Counted from the first letter of the stretch, positions 26,841-36,873 are shown. The stretch: 64,000 bases of DNA from Xanthomonas fragariae (GCF_900183975.1 NZ_LT853882.1:3217501-3281500); one strand, 5' to 3'. Numbers and translations are program-made. The notes: a model not told the origin generated them from the letters alone.

Positions 26841-27494
26841 ATGCGTGAAAGAACACTGCGATATGCCGCGCTGGTGCTGTGGCTGCTGGCACTGCCCCTG
26901 CTTGCGCCGGGAATTGCCTCTGCCAAAGGCCCGGTGTCGACTGCACCGATTCTGGTCGTCGGCGACAGCTTGAGCGCTGCGCATAACATCCCGGTGCAGT
27001 CCGGCTGGGTGACTCTGCTGGACCAACGTCTCAAGCGTGACATGGCGACGCCACCGGCAGTCGTCAATGCCAGCATCAGCGGCGAAACCACTTCCGGCGC
27101 GTTGACCCGGCTGCCTGGCCTGCTGGAAAAGCACCGGCCTGGCGTGGTGGTGATCGAGCTCGGTGGCAACGATGCGCTGCGCGGCCTGACCCCTGCCCAG
27201 CTCAGGGGCAATCTGGAAAAGATGATCCAGCTCAGCCAGCAGGCCGGCGCCAAGATGCTGCTGCTCGGGATCGATGTGCCACCGAACTACGGCCCGGCCT
27301 ACCGCCAGCGCCTCAGGGCGACCTATGCCGACCTGTCCAAACAGTACAAGACTGCGCTGGTTCCGTTTTTTCTGGAAAACGTCGCGCTGCAACCGGGCCT
27401 GATGCAGGCCGACGGTTTACACCCGACTGCCGCAGCGCAGCCCAAGGTGCTGGAAACGGTCTGGCCGGCGTTGCGTCCGCTGCTCAGGCGCTAG
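26841..27494 (+). CDS. SGNH-family arylesterase / acyl-CoA thioesterase (TesA type)
   Basis: A secreted GDSL hydrolase of about 217 residues. Signal peptide RYAALVLWLLALPLLAPGIASA, then block I VVGDSLSAAHNIP with the nucleophilic serine, SGETTSG (block II), ELGGNDALRG (block III) and DGLHPTAAAQ with the catalytic Asp-His. An ATG at 26826 would add five residues. It is divergent from, and nearly overlaps, the YbbA-type gene, the arrangement known for tesA-ybbA in E. coli. Acts in the periplasm on acyl esters or thioesters. Confidence 0.9.
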   Translation: MRERTLRYAALVLWLLALPLLAPGIASAKGPVSTAPILVVGDSLSAAHNIPVQSGWVTLLDQRLKRDMATPPAVVNASISGETTSGALTRLPGLLEKHRPGVVVIELGGNDALRGLTPAQLRGNLEKMIQLSQQAGAKMLLLGIDVPPNYGPAYRQRLRATYADLSKQYKTALVPFFLENVALQPGLMQADGLHPTAAAQPKVLETVWPALRPLLRR

Positions 27495-27586
27495 GGCGCA
27501 GTGGTCACACAACGTTAGAGCGGTCTTCACACCCTTTCCACCGTCGATCGGGCATGTTTCACAAAGCTGAAGACCGAGGAAAGTCC

Positions 27587-28300
27587 ATGCGTCAGACCAA
27601 GGAAACGTCCGGCCTCGTGCTGGTCGTCGAAGACAATCGCAATATTTCCGAAATGATCGGCGAGTACTTGGAAGGCCGTGGCTTCGAGGTCGACTATGCG
27701 CAGGACGGGCTCGACGGTTACCGTCTGGCCGCCGAGAACAGCTACGACGTGGTCGTGCTGGACCTCATGTTGCCACGTCTGGACGGGATCGAAGTATGTC
27801 GCCGCCTGCGTAACGACGCACGCAAGTCCACCCCGGTGTTGATGCTGACCGCTCGCGACACGCTGGACGACAAGCTCACCGGCTTGGGCTTCGGCGCCGA
27901 CGATTACCTGACCAAGCCGTTTGCCATTCAGGAACTGGAAGCGCGTCTGCGTGCTTTGATCCGCCGCGAGCGTCGCCAGGTGGGTTCGGAAGTGCTCAAG
28001 GTCGCCGACCTGGTGCTCGATCCGGTAAGCATGCGCGCCACCCGTGCCGGCACCGAGCTGCAGCTTTCGCCCATCGGCCTGCGTCTGCTCACCATCCTGA
28101 TGCGCGAATCGCCGCGTGTGGTGACCCGCCAGGAAATCGAGCGCGAGATCTGGGGTAATGGATTGCCGGATTCGGACACCCTGCGCAGCCATCTGTACAA
28201 CCTGCGCAAGATCATCGACAAGCCGTTCGACCGCCCGCTGCTGCATACCGTGCAGAGCGCCGGCTATCGCATCGCCGACATCGCCCAACCGATGGCCTGA
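27587..28300 (+). CDS. OmpR-family response regulator
   Basis: 237 residues. Receiver domain: acidic pair VVEDNRN, phospho-acceptor Asp in VVLDLMLPRLDG, and LTKPF lysine. Winged-helix DNA-binding domain: ELQLSPIGLRLLTILM to LHTVQSAGYRI. The ATG at 27587 has a good ribosome site (GAGGAAAG); one at 27554 is possible. The sensor kinase gene follows after 146 bases. It resembles the ColR/VgrR group of xanthomonads, but I cannot assign it by name with confidence. Confidence 0.9.
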   Translation: MRQTKETSGLVLVVEDNRNISEMIGEYLEGRGFEVDYAQDGLDGYRLAAENSYDVVVLDLMLPRLDGIEVCRRLRNDARKSTPVLMLTARDTLDDKLTGLGFGADDYLTKPFAIQELEARLRALIRRERRQVGSEVLKVADLVLDPVSMRATRAGTELQLSPIGLRLLTILMRESPRVVTRQEIEREIWGNGLPDSDTLRSHLYNLRKIIDKPFDRPLLHTVQSAGYRIADIAQPMA

Positions 28301-28446
28301 TGTTATGGGCTGGTCGCCTTCTGGCGGCCGGCCGGTCCCGTAGGCGCCCACGCGCCGCTCGTTATCGCGTGCTGCCGGCTGGTTACACAATCAATGGACT
28401 CACGGAAGCGTTGCCTATAATCCGGCGCTCTCCCCTGGATGCAGCA

Positions 28447-29718
28447 ATGCCACACGGGCTACCCCGAAAAATACGTCTTGCCTTCCTGCTGCAGGTCGCG
28501 CTGGCGAGCCTGACCATCGTGCTTGCCGGCTATCTGGTCTCCCTCGTCATCAGGTACAGCTTGGTGCGCACCGTGCTCGCCGACGAGGCCGTGCATTTCT
28601 GGCGCCTGCAAGCGAGCGTGCCGGACAATCGGCCGCCGAACACACGTAATATCCAGGGCTATTTCTCGCCTGCCGGAAGCGGCAACGACAACGTACCGGT
28701 CGCGCTGCGGCAGGCGTCGCTGGGTTTCAGCGAAGTGGCTGCCGCAGACGCGCTGGTCTATGTCGATCAACGTCCGGAAGGGCGGTTGTATCTGGTGTTT
28801 CCACGCTCGCGGGCCGCGCATCTGACGCTGTGGTTCGGGGTGGTGCCGGCGATCATCGTGTTGCTGGCAATCTACGGTGTTTCCTGGTTCACCTATCGCG
28901 TTTCCAAACGTCTGGTATCGCCGATCAGCTGGCTGGCGCGGCGCGTGTCGCAATGGGATCCGCGCAACCCGGATGTGGACGAACTGGCACCGGAGCGATT
29001 GCCGGTAGAGTTGCAGGGCGATACGCGTCAGCTGGCCGCTGCCTTGCACGCACTGGCGCAACGGGTCAGCGACCACGTTGCACGCGAGCGCAACTTCACC
29101 CGCGATGCCAGCCATGAATTACGCACGCCGCTGACTGTGATCCGTGTCGCCAGCGACATGGCCCTGGCTGACGACGAATTGTCGCCACGCACGCAACGCA
29201 GCCTGCGCCGCATCCAGCGTGCCGGCCATGACATGGAAGCGGTGATCGACGCGTTTTTGATCCTGGCGCGCGAAGCCGAGATCGACCCACAAAGCGAAAC
29301 CTTCGATGCCGCCGAACTGGTCAGCGAAGAAGTCGAAAGCGCTCGCGAATTGCTAGGCGACAAGCCGGTGTCACTGCAAATGTTGGGCGAGCGCAGCCTG
29401 CAGATGTTCGCGCCGCCACGGGTGATGCGGGTGGTACTCAGCAATCTGTTGCGCAACGCCTGCGCTTACACCGATACCGGAAGTATTGAGGTCGAAGTCA
29501 CCCAAGACCGCATTGTGGTGCGCGACACCGGCATCGGCATGAGCGAAGAAGCTCGTGCGCGCGCCTTCGAGCCATTTTTCCGTGCCGATCCGACCCGCCC
29601 GCAAGGCACCGGCCTGGGCTTATCGATCGTGCGCCGGCTATGCGACCGCTTCGGTTGGCGGATCGAATTGCATAGCCAGACCGATGTCGGTACTTCCGTT
29701 GCGGTGGTGGTGGCCTGA
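28447..29718 (+). CDS. Membrane sensor histidine kinase
   Basis: 423 residues. Two transmembrane helices (about 14-36 and 128-148) enclose a periplasmic sensor of about 90 residues (YSLVRTVLADEAVHFWRLQ onward). A HAMP-like linker, the H-box DASHELRTPLTVIRVA, the N-box NLLRNACAYTD, DTGIGM and GTGLGLSIVRRL complete an active kinase. It is partner to the preceding regulator. The signal is unknown; a role like ColS/VgrS (iron or envelope sensing) is possible. The start was chosen for the hydrophobic N-terminus. Confidence 0.9.
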   Translation: MPHGLPRKIRLAFLLQVALASLTIVLAGYLVSLVIRYSLVRTVLADEAVHFWRLQASVPDNRPPNTRNIQGYFSPAGSGNDNVPVALRQASLGFSEVAAADALVYVDQRPEGRLYLVFPRSRAAHLTLWFGVVPAIIVLLAIYGVSWFTYRVSKRLVSPISWLARRVSQWDPRNPDVDELAPERLPVELQGDTRQLAAALHALAQRVSDHVARERNFTRDASHELRTPLTVIRVASDMALADDELSPRTQRSLRRIQRAGHDMEAVIDAFLILAREAEIDPQSETFDAAELVSEEVESARELLGDKPVSLQMLGERSLQMFAPPRVMRVVLSNLLRNACAYTDTGSIEVEVTQDRIVVRDTGIGMSEEARARAFEPFFRADPTRPQGTGLGLSIVRRLCDRFGWRIELHSQTDVGTSVAVVVA

Positions 29719-30068
29719 GGCTGAGGACGGTGGCCTGGCACGCGCTGAAGCGCGCTTCGCCGCTGGCTACGCGGCCATGACAGCAGGTGTCTGGAATTAC
29801 TCGCGAACACCGCTGCTGCGTGCCGCTGGCACCTGACTGATCACTCCGGCGTTGATAACTCTGCGCAGCGTTCTGTAAGCCGCTCTCGATGCGACTGAGC
29901 GTTACTGCTCGCGCCGCCGTATCTCACGTACCGCAGCAGTAGATAGACGACCACTTCATTCACGCGCGATAGCGACGGCAGCGTATTGCCCTCGCGCATG
30001 AATGCGCGTGTGCCGATGCAGCGACGGCACACGCATCACTTGCAAGTTGATCGATCCGGCAATCGAGA

Positions 30069-30676
30069 TCAGCGGATCGGTTCCGTAACGTCCTGGTCCT
30101 GCTCCAACACCGGTGCCACGAGCTTGCGCCAAATGGCGTAACCATCGGCGGTCATATGCAGCCTGTCTTTGCGGAACAGTTCCGCGCGGCTTGCCGGTGG
30201 CATCGAGCATCGGCGTGTAGACGTCCACGTAGTCGACCTTCGCCAGGGGTGCGAGTGCGTCCTTGATCAAACGATTGGCGCTGATGACAGCCGGCAGCAA
30301 CTGCGCGCGCGACGGGCTCGGTTTGATCGACAGATACCTGATGCGTGCGTTAAACAGATCGCGACGGATGCGCGTCACGAACGCCAGCACATCGTCACCT
30401 ACCTGTATTAATCACGGGTTTGCCTGGGAAATCCTGCGCCAGCGTGTCCCAGAAGCGGATCGACGAACTGCCGACGAACACGATCCCATGGATCCCATGC
30501 CTGGGCGGTGGCTGGCGCGCATCCCTGGCGGCGAAGCGCTGCATGTCCTCTTCCCGCGCGGCGTTGCAGACCTGCGCCAGCACGACAGGCGCAGTGCGCG
30601 GAGTGTCGGCGTCGACTTGGTTGGAGACAGCATGTACGAGGGTGCACAGCAATGTGCGCAAGTACTGTCTGGTCAT
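30069..30676 (-). pseudogene. GDSL-type lipase/esterase with internal deletion
   Basis: The N-terminal half reads MTRQYLRTLLCTLVHAVSN to FVGSSSIRFWDTLAQDFPG and KPVIN, with the nucleophile block. The C-terminal half, in another frame, reads VLAFVTRIRRDLFNARIRYL, then LAPLAKVDYVDVYTPML and DRLHMTADGY-type sequence in a third frame. The blocks between, including the GxND region, are missing near 30390. 29719-30068 holds nothing recognisable. Confidence 0.8.
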
Positions 30677-30858
30677 ACGCGAACCTGCAGCAATGGAACG
30701 AGCAGCCATGGTGCGGCAGGCTGCAAGTTGAGGGCAAACCGCCTGGCAACTGGCGGCGCACTCCATCACGGTGCAAGATTCGCACTTTCCTCAGCAGCGA
30801 CCATGCCATGCGTTCGATGTGTCCCCGCACACGCCCATGCGAACGGAAGCCCTGACGC

Positions 30859-31239
30859 ATGGCCGATCAACTGGGACACGTGCCGCGCGGTCCGCGCCGC
30901 ATGCTCAAGGCGGCGATCTGGTCGTGGCAGGGGTTACGTGCGGCATGGCTGCATGAATCGTCGTTTCGACTTGAAGTCTGCCTGGCTGTGATGCTGGCGC
31001 CGCTCGGGCTATGGCTCGGCCGGTCCGGCCTGGAGCGCATCGCGCTGATTGCACCGCTGCTGATCGTGCTGGCCGCCGAGCTGTTGAATTCGGCGATCGA
31101 AGCAGTGATCGAACGCTATGGTCCGGAGCACCACGTGTTGGCCGGGCGTGCCAAAGACATGGGCTCGGCAGCTGTATTCTTGCTACTGCTCAATGTGCTG
31201 CTGTGCTGGGGACTGATTCTGCTGCCGCGTTTGTTTTGA
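30859..31239 (+). CDS. dgkA: Diacylglycerol kinase DgkA
   Basis: Small integral-membrane kinase that recycles diacylglycerol from membrane-derived oligosaccharide and lipid turnover. 126 residues with three hydrophobic helices. Catalytic and conserved stretches are AAWLHESSFRLEV (Glu28 equivalent), AELLNSAIEAVIERY (Glu69 and Asn72 region) and RAKDMGSAAVFL. It starts after a pseudogene and precedes lemA on the same strand. Confidence 0.93.
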   Translation: MADQLGHVPRGPRRMLKAAIWSWQGLRAAWLHESSFRLEVCLAVMLAPLGLWLGRSGLERIALIAPLLIVLAAELLNSAIEAVIERYGPEHHVLAGRAKDMGSAAVFLLLLNVLLCWGLILLPRLF

Positions 31240-31437
31240 GAGTTGCCGCCGGGTGGGTTTGTAGGCCGCTTTGCACACCACCAGTGAGTGCGGTTTGGTA
31301 TGCGTGCGGCAATGCAGATGCACGGGGTGATCCTGGTGTGTGCGTGTCGGGCACGACATGACAGGCGGACGCATGTGCATGCGCGCTTGACCTGGCACAT
31401 GGCATGCTGTGGCTCTCTATTCAACGGAATCGCCTGC

Positions 31438-32022
31438 ATGCCTGTCCTGATTCGCGCCGTGGTGTTGCTGATTCTGACCGCCTCGCTGTCCGGTTGCGGC
31501 TATAACGCGATTCAGCAGAAGGAGGAGGGAGTGAAGGCCGGCTGGTCAGAGGTGCTGAACCAATATCAGCGCCGCGCCGATCTGATTCCCAATCTTGTTC
31601 GCACCGTGCAGGGCTACGCCCAGCAGGAGCGTCAGGTGCTGACCGAAGTGACCAATGCGCGCTCGCGCGTCGGCCAGATTCAAGTAAATGCCGACGACGA
31701 AGCATCGCTGAAGCAATTCCAGCAAGCGCAGGGCGAACTGGGTAGCGCGCTGTCGCGCTTGTTGGTGGTCAGCGAGAATTACCCGCAGCTGAAATCCGAC
31801 CAGTCGTTCCGCGATCTGCAAGTGCAGCTGGAAGGCACCGAGAACCGCATTACAGTGGCGCGTGGCCGTTATATCCAGACCGTACAGGACTACAACACCT
31901 ACCTCCGTTCGTTCCCGCAGGTGATCACCGCCAAGATCTTTGGCTATCAGCCCAAGCCGAATTTCAGCGTCGAAAACGAAGCGCAGATCTCGCGCGCACC
32001 GCAGGTGGATTTCGGCACTTAG
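31438..32022 (+). CDS. lemA: LemA family protein
   Basis: 194 residues. A lipoprotein-type N-terminus (LILTASLSGC) is followed by the long helical LemA domain: YNAIQQKEEGVKAGWSEV, RRADLIPNLVRTVQGYA and an ENYPQLKSD-type motif, ending AQISRAPQVDFGT. In related bacteria lemA leads an operon with one or two TPM-domain genes. Here its neighbour downstream is an IS110 scar, while two orphan TPM genes lie at 11406-12790 on the other strand. The ATG at 31438 fits the signal peptide. Confidence 0.92.
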   Translation: MPVLIRAVVLLILTASLSGCGYNAIQQKEEGVKAGWSEVLNQYQRRADLIPNLVRTVQGYAQQERQVLTEVTNARSRVGQIQVNADDEASLKQFQQAQGELGSALSRLLVVSENYPQLKSDQSFRDLQVQLEGTENRITVARGRYIQTVQDYNTYLRSFPQVITAKIFGYQPKPNFSVENEAQISRAPQVDFGT

Positions 32023-32180
32023 CAGGTGCCGCAACAACAGTCACAGCCTGCGCGGTAATGCGGTAATCAGGTACTGCCTGGCGCACTGTAAGGTCATGCC
32101 GAGGCAAATGAATTGGTGGGCCATGTCAAACACCTTCATGGCGTACTGGATACGTACAGCGCTGTTGGCACTCGCGCCAG

Positions 32181-32415
32181 CTAACGGCGCCAGCCTTCCA
32201 GCGGCTGGTCGAGCGTCATTGGCAATAGCGCATCCAGAGTATCGGTCTTGGCCAGTTGACCGGCGGCCTTGGCCACGTCGCGCGCCTGCCGTGGGTTGAC
32301 GCCCACAACAAGCAAGCCGGCCGCGTGCAGCGCATCCAATGCGGCCAGAGTGTTCGGACGTTTACCAGGAGAGTCCGGCGTAACGACCTCGCTCCCCCGC
32401 AAACGCTCTTGCGAT
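32181..32415 (-). mobile_element. IS110-type transposase remnant and ~60-bp repeat
   Basis: Minus-strand frame ALDALHAAGLLVVGVNPRQA, then DVAKAAGQLAKTDTLDAL, is the DEDD-domain core of an IS110 transposase, without start or end. Directly before it, 32349-32413 could encode RLRGSEVVTPDSPGKRPN, the counterpart of the repeat at 13030-13089. The rest of 32023-32180 shows no gene. dusB starts 31 bases after this scar. Confidence 0.75.
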
Positions 32416-32446
32416 TCCCGATTCCCGCCCCAGCTACAATGATGCC

Positions 32447-33445
32447 ATGCATATTGGCCCCTACTGCATCGCCCCAAGGGTGATCCTCGCCCCGATGGCG
32501 GGCGTCACCGACAAGCCGTTCCGGCTTTTGTGCAAGCGGCTGGGCGCCGGGTTGGCGGTGTCAGAGATGACCATTTCCGATCCGCGCTTCTGGGGCACGC
32601 GCAAATCGCTGCACCGCATGGATCATGCCGGCGAGCCGGACCCGATCAGCGTGCAGATCGCTGGCACCGAGCCGCAGCAGTTGGCAGAGGCGGCGCGCTA
32701 CAACGTCGACCATGGCGCGCAGCTGATCGACATCAATATGGGCTGCCCGGCCAAGAAGGTCTGCAACGCCTGGGCAGGTTCGGCGCTGATGCGCGACGAA
32801 GAGCTGGTGGCGCGCATCCTGCGTGCGGTGGTGCGGGCCGTTGATGTGCCGGTGACGCTGAAGATCCGCACCGGTTGGGATTGCGATCATCGCAACGGCC
32901 CGACCATCGCGCGCATCGCGCAGGACTGCGGTATCGCCGCACTCGCCGTGCACGGCCGCACCCGCGATCAGCATTACACCGGCACCGCCGAGTACGCCAC
33001 GATTGCCGAGATCAAGGCAGCGCTGCAGATTCCGGTGATCGCCAACGGCGACATCGATTCACCGCAGAAGGCTGCGCAGGTGCTGCACGACGCCGGCGTG
33101 GATGCGGTGATGATCGGCCGCGCCGCGCAAGGGCGCCCCTGGATCTTCGGCGAAGTGGCGCATTACCTGTCCACCGGCCAGCTGTTGCCGCCACCGTCGC
33201 TGGCCTTTGTGCGCGACACCTTGCTGGGTCATCTGGAAGCCCTGCATGCGTTCTACGGGCAGCCGCAGGGCGTGCGCATCGCGCGCAAACATCTGGGCTG
33301 GTACGCCAAGGATCATCCGCAAAGCGCCGACTTTCGCGTGGTGGTCAATCGCGCCGAAACACCGGAGACGCAGCTGGCGTTGACCCGCGATTATTTCGAC
33401 GCCTTGATTGCCGGCATGCCGCCGCCGCTGTCGAGTGCCGCTTGA
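32447..33445 (+). CDS. dusB: tRNA-dihydrouridine synthase B
   Basis: FMN-dependent reduction of uridine in the tRNA D-loop. 332 residues: RVILAPMAGVTDKPFRLLC at the N-terminus, QIAGTEPQQLAEAARY, the active-site Cys in DINMGCPAKKVCNAWAGSAL, then KIRTGWD, AVHGRTRDQHYTG and VIANGDIDSP with GAARGRPWIF-like GRAAQGRPWIF. The CPAKKV sequence and lengths favour DusB over DusA. The promoter region contains the IS110 scar, so its native upstream region may be lost. Confidence 0.9.
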   Translation: MHIGPYCIAPRVILAPMAGVTDKPFRLLCKRLGAGLAVSEMTISDPRFWGTRKSLHRMDHAGEPDPISVQIAGTEPQQLAEAARYNVDHGAQLIDINMGCPAKKVCNAWAGSALMRDEELVARILRAVVRAVDVPVTLKIRTGWDCDHRNGPTIARIAQDCGIAALAVHGRTRDQHYTGTAEYATIAEIKAALQIPVIANGDIDSPQKAAQVLHDAGVDAVMIGRAAQGRPWIFGEVAHYLSTGQLLPPPSLAFVRDTLLGHLEALHAFYGQPQGVRIARKHLGWYAKDHPQSADFRVVVNRAETPETQLALTRDYFDALIAGMPPPLSSAA

Positions 33446-33473
33446 GTTTTCTTGAAGTGTCGGAGCTGCACAC

Positions 33474-34301
33474 ATGCGCACACCCAGCGATACCCCTACC
33501 TACCTGCACGGGTTCTCGCCCACCGAACAGGCGCGCCTGCTCAGACAAGCAAGACTGCTCGAAGCCACCTTGTTCAATCAGATCGACTACAGCGGCGCGC
33601 GGCGGTTGCTGGAAGTCGGCAGCGGCGTCGGCGCACAGACCGAGATCCTGCTGCGTCGTTTCCCCGACCTGCATGTCACCGGCGTGGATCTGAGCGAAGC
33701 GCAGTTGGGGGCAGCGCGGGCAAATCTCGAACGCCTGGCGTGGTGCCGCGAGCGTTACACGCTGCAGCAGGCCGATGCGACCGATCTCCCGTTCGAGGCG
33801 CCTCAGTTCGATGCAGCGTTTCTGTGCTGGGTGCTCGAACACGTACCCTCGCCCGCACGCGTGCTCAACGAAGTACGGCGCGTGCTGCTGCCCGGCTCGC
33901 CGGTGTACGTGACCGAGGTGATGAATGCTTCGTTCCTGCTGCACCCGTACTCGCCGAATCTGTGGCGCTACTGGATGGCGTTCAACGACTTCCAGCACGA
34001 CCAGGGCGGCGACCCGTTCGTCGGTGCCAAGCTGGGCAATCTGCTGCTGGCCGGCGGTTTCCACGATGTGCACACCAAGATCAAGACCCTGCATCTGGAC
34101 AACCGCGAGCCGGGCCGGCGCAAGACCATGATCGGATTCTGGGAAGAAGTGCTGCTCTCGGCGGCCGACCAATTGCTGCAGGCCGGGGCGGTCAACGCGG
34201 AAACCGTGGACGGCATGCGTCGCGAACTGGCGCAGGTGCACAGTGACCCGAACGCGGTGTTCTTCTATTCGTTCGTGCAGGCGCGCGCAATGGTCTATTG
34301 A
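33474..34301 (+). CDS. Class I SAM-dependent methyltransferase
   Basis: 275 residues. SAM-binding motif I LLEVGSGVGAQTEILLRR (about 43-60), then VTGVDLSEAQL, DATDLPFEAPQFDAAFLCWV and a post-motif LNEVRRVLLPGSPVYVTEV. The N-terminus YLHGFSPTEQARLLRQA is characteristic of a small family whose substrate I cannot name. It ends seven bases into the convergent gene at 34295. It follows dusB by 28 bases. Confidence 0.87.
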   Translation: MRTPSDTPTYLHGFSPTEQARLLRQARLLEATLFNQIDYSGARRLLEVGSGVGAQTEILLRRFPDLHVTGVDLSEAQLGAARANLERLAWCRERYTLQQADATDLPFEAPQFDAAFLCWVLEHVPSPARVLNEVRRVLLPGSPVYVTEVMNASFLLHPYSPNLWRYWMAFNDFQHDQGGDPFVGAKLGNLLLAGGFHDVHTKIKTLHLDNREPGRRKTMIGFWEEVLLSAADQLLQAGAVNAETVDGMRRELAQVHSDPNAVFFYSFVQARAMVY

Positions 34302-35395
34302 GTTACGGGGGCAGGCGCAGGTGCGGATGTGCCGGCATGTTCCAGATCGCCAGTCAGCACGGTACCGCTCGGCTCGTGCCAGATGCGCTGCCACATCTGC
34401 GCCAGCACTGCACCGATCTGATCGCGTGCCACCGGCGCGCGGTAGGCGGCCTGGATCTGCCGCGGCGCGATCGGCTGCCACTGCCCGTCTTCGCGGCGGG
34501 CAACGACGAAGTTGAAGTTGTAATCCGGCTCCAGACCCATGCGCAGGTCGCTGAGCATCAATTCGTCATCGACCAGACGTGCGCGCATGAACCCGCGATT
34601 GAACCAGGTCAGCCGGCGTACCGCGTCGAAGGTCGCCACTTCGCCCAAGGCCTGGGTGTTGCTGGAATAACCACGGAAATGCATCGGGCCTTTGTCGGCC
34701 ACCAGCGAGCGCTCGCCGATCACATAGCCGTTGGGTGTCATCGCCACCACCCGCCACAGCAAGGTGTTGAGCGGCATCGGCACCGAGAAGCGTGGCGCGT
34801 CGCCCAGGCCAAGTGCGGCCAATGCACGATCGGCCTCGCGATCGACCAGATGCTTGGCCAGCAACGACCAGCCCAGGTAAGCGGAACTGACGACCAGGCC
34901 AATCACCAGTACGTGTTGCGCGATCGGGCGCGCGCGCGCAAACCACGCCACCGCACATGCCAACAACAGCCACAGCGTGTAGGCCGGGTCGATGATGAAG
35001 ACGCTCGACCACATCACCGGATGCGGCTGCAGCGGCCACCATAGCTGGGTGCCGTACACAGTGAACGCATCCAGCAGCGGGTGAGTGATCAGAGCCAGCT
35101 GGATCGCCCAGAACCAGCGTTTGGGCGCACTGGCCACACGCCCACTGCCATAGCGACGGAACAGCCACCAGATCAGCCAACCAAGCAACGGCAGCACGAA
35201 CAACGAATGGCTGACGCTGCGATGCACCGTCATCAGCGTGACCGGATCGTCGGTCAGCGGCAGTAATACCACTGCATCGAGATCGGGCAAAGTGCCCAAT
35301 ACCGCGCCGGCCAACAAGGCGGCGCGCCGCTGTCCGGGCGGCGCGATGGCGGCAGCGATGGCGCTGCCAAGAACGATCTGGGTTAATGAATCCAT
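34295..35395 (-). CDS. Membrane-bound metal-dependent hydrolase (YdjM/DUF457-like)
   Basis: 366 residues. N-terminal MDSLTQIVLGSAIAAAI and LAGAVLGTLPDLDAVVLLP, then VHRSVSHSLFVLPL, form the metal-binding HxxxxH/D set of this family. There are four or five membrane spans to about residue 180. The soluble C-terminal half is less conserved and ends in an Ala/Pro tail. The role is unknown; E. coli YdjM is LexA-regulated, but I see no obvious SOS box. Confidence 0.85.
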   Translation of the reverse strand: MDSLTQIVLGSAIAAAIAPPGQRRAALLAGAVLGTLPDLDAVVLLPLTDDPVTLMTVHRSVSHSLFVLPLLGWLIWWLFRRYGSGRVASAPKRWFWAIQLALITHPLLDAFTVYGTQLWWPLQPHPVMWSSVFIIDPAYTLWLLLACAVAWFARARPIAQHVLVIGLVVSSAYLGWSLLAKHLVDREADRALAALGLGDAPRFSVPMPLNTLLWRVVAMTPNGYVIGERSLVADKGPMHFRGYSSNTQALGEVATFDAVRRLTWFNRGFMRARLVDDELMLSDLRMGLEPDYNFNFVVARREDGQWQPIAPRQIQAAYRAPVARDQIGAVLAQMWQRIWHEPSGTVLTGDLEHAGTSAPAPAPVTQ

Positions 35396-35626
35396 CGGCC
35401 GATGCTAGCAGGCCGGACATGCACGGGCGGGTATCTTTTCAGATGCGTTTAACGTGCTGCCGTCGGCGTCTCAGCGGGCAGTTGATCGCCTGGCATCGCG
35501 CCCGACCGGCGCCCCCCGACATCGACTAACCCCAAAGCGGTCCGTTCAGGCGCGCGATACAATCGGCACCCGCGGCGTGTATCATCCGCAGCCATCTTTT
35601 CATCCGAATAAAGGGATATAAGCCTG

Positions 35627-36838
35627 ATGTCCAGCTACCTGTTCACCTCCGAATCGGTCTCCGAAGGCCATCCGGACAAGATCGCCGACCAGATCTCCGA
35701 CGCAGTGCTGGATGCCATCCTGGCCCAGGACAAGCGCGCCCGCGTGGCATGCGAGACGATGGTCAAGACGGGCGTTGCGATCGTGGCTGGCGAAGTGACC
35801 ACCAGTGCCTGGATAGACCTGGAAGCGCTGACCCGCAAGGTCATCCTGGACATCGGCTACAACAGCTCCGACGTCGGCTTCGACGGCGAGACCTGTGGCG
35901 TGCTCAACCTGATCGGCAAGCAGTCGCCGGACATCAACCAGGGCGTTGATCGCAAGAATCCCGAACAGCAGGGGGCTGGCGACCAGGGCCTGATGTTCGG
36001 TTATGCCACCAACGAGACCGACAGCCACATGCCGGCTGCGATCCACCTGGCGCACCGTCTGGTCGAGCAGCAGGCCAAGATCCGCAAGAAGAAGAACTCG
36101 GCGCTGTCCTGGCTGCGTCCGGATGCCAAGTCGCAGGTCACCCTGCGTTACGAAGACGGCGTTGCGACCGCGATCGACGCGGTGGTGTTGTCGACCCAGC
36201 ACGATCCGGGCATCAAGCAGAAAGATCTCGTCGAAGCCGTGCGCGAGGAAATTCTCAAACCAGTGCTGCCGGCCAAGTGGCTGCACAAGGGCACCAAGTT
36301 TCACATCAACCCGACCGGCAAGTTCGTCATCGGCGGCCCGGTGGGCGATTGCGGCCTGACCGGTCGCAAGATCATCGTCGATACCTACGGCGGCTGGGCG
36401 CGTCACGGTGGCGGCGCGTTCTCGGGCAAGGATCCGTCCAAGGTCGATCGTTCCGCAGCGTATGCCGCGCGCTATGTGGCCAAGAACGTCGTGGCTGCCG
36501 GTCTGGCCGACCGTTGCGAAGTGCAGGTCTCCTACGCCATCGGCGTGGCCGAGCCGACCTCGATTTCGGTCACTACCTTCGGCACCGGCAACATTGCCGA
36601 CGAGCAGATTGAAAAGCTGATCCGCAAACATTTCGACCTGCGCCCATTCGGCATCATCCAGATGCTCGACCTGATCCACCCGATGTACCAGCAGACCGCG
36701 TCCTACGGTCACTTCGGCCGCAAGCCGAAGGACTTTACCTACACCGACGCGACCGGCGCGCAACACAACGCCACCGCGTTCTCGTGGGAAAAGACCGACC
36801 GCGCCGACGCACTGCGCGCCGATGCAAAGCTGAAGTAA
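35627..36838 (+). CDS. metK: S-adenosylmethionine synthetase
   Basis: Makes SAM from methionine and ATP. 403 residues with the two signatures [12 protein letters not shown] and [19 protein letters not shown], plus the N-terminal [21 protein letters not shown] promoter-like TTCAGG/GATACAAT pair lies about 70-90 bases upstream, and AAGGGATATAAGCCTG precedes the ATG. I found no SAM riboswitch in the leader. A strong terminator follows. Confidence 0.97.
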   Translation: MSSYLFTSESVSEGHPDKIADQISDAVLDAILAQDKRARVACETMVKTGVAIVAGEVTTSAWIDLEALTRKVILDIGYNSSDVGFDGETCGVLNLIGKQSPDINQGVDRKNPEQQGAGDQGLMFGYATNETDSHMPAAIHLAHRLVEQQAKIRKKKNSALSWLRPDAKSQVTLRYEDGVATAIDAVVLSTQHDPGIKQKDLVEAVREEILKPVLPAKWLHKGTKFHINPTGKFVIGGPVGDCGLTGRKIIVDTYGGWARHGGGAFSGKDPSKVDRSAAYAARYVAKNVVAAGLADRCEVQVSYAIGVAEPTSISVTTFGTGNIADEQIEKLIRKHFDLRPFGIIQMLDLIHPMYQQTASYGHFGRKPKDFTYTDATGAQHNATAFSWEKTDRADALRADAKLK

Positions 36839-36873
36839 GCCAGCCCCGCTCCCGCGAGCGTGCATGGTGAGTT

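Noticed and set aside
32847..33445. dusB called as dusA
   Set aside because: The active-site context GCPAKKV and the C-terminal GRAAQGRPW are those of DusB rather than DusA.
35530..35626. Possible SAM riboswitch before metK
   Set aside because: No SAM-I, SAM-II or SAM-IV core seen; only promoter-like elements.
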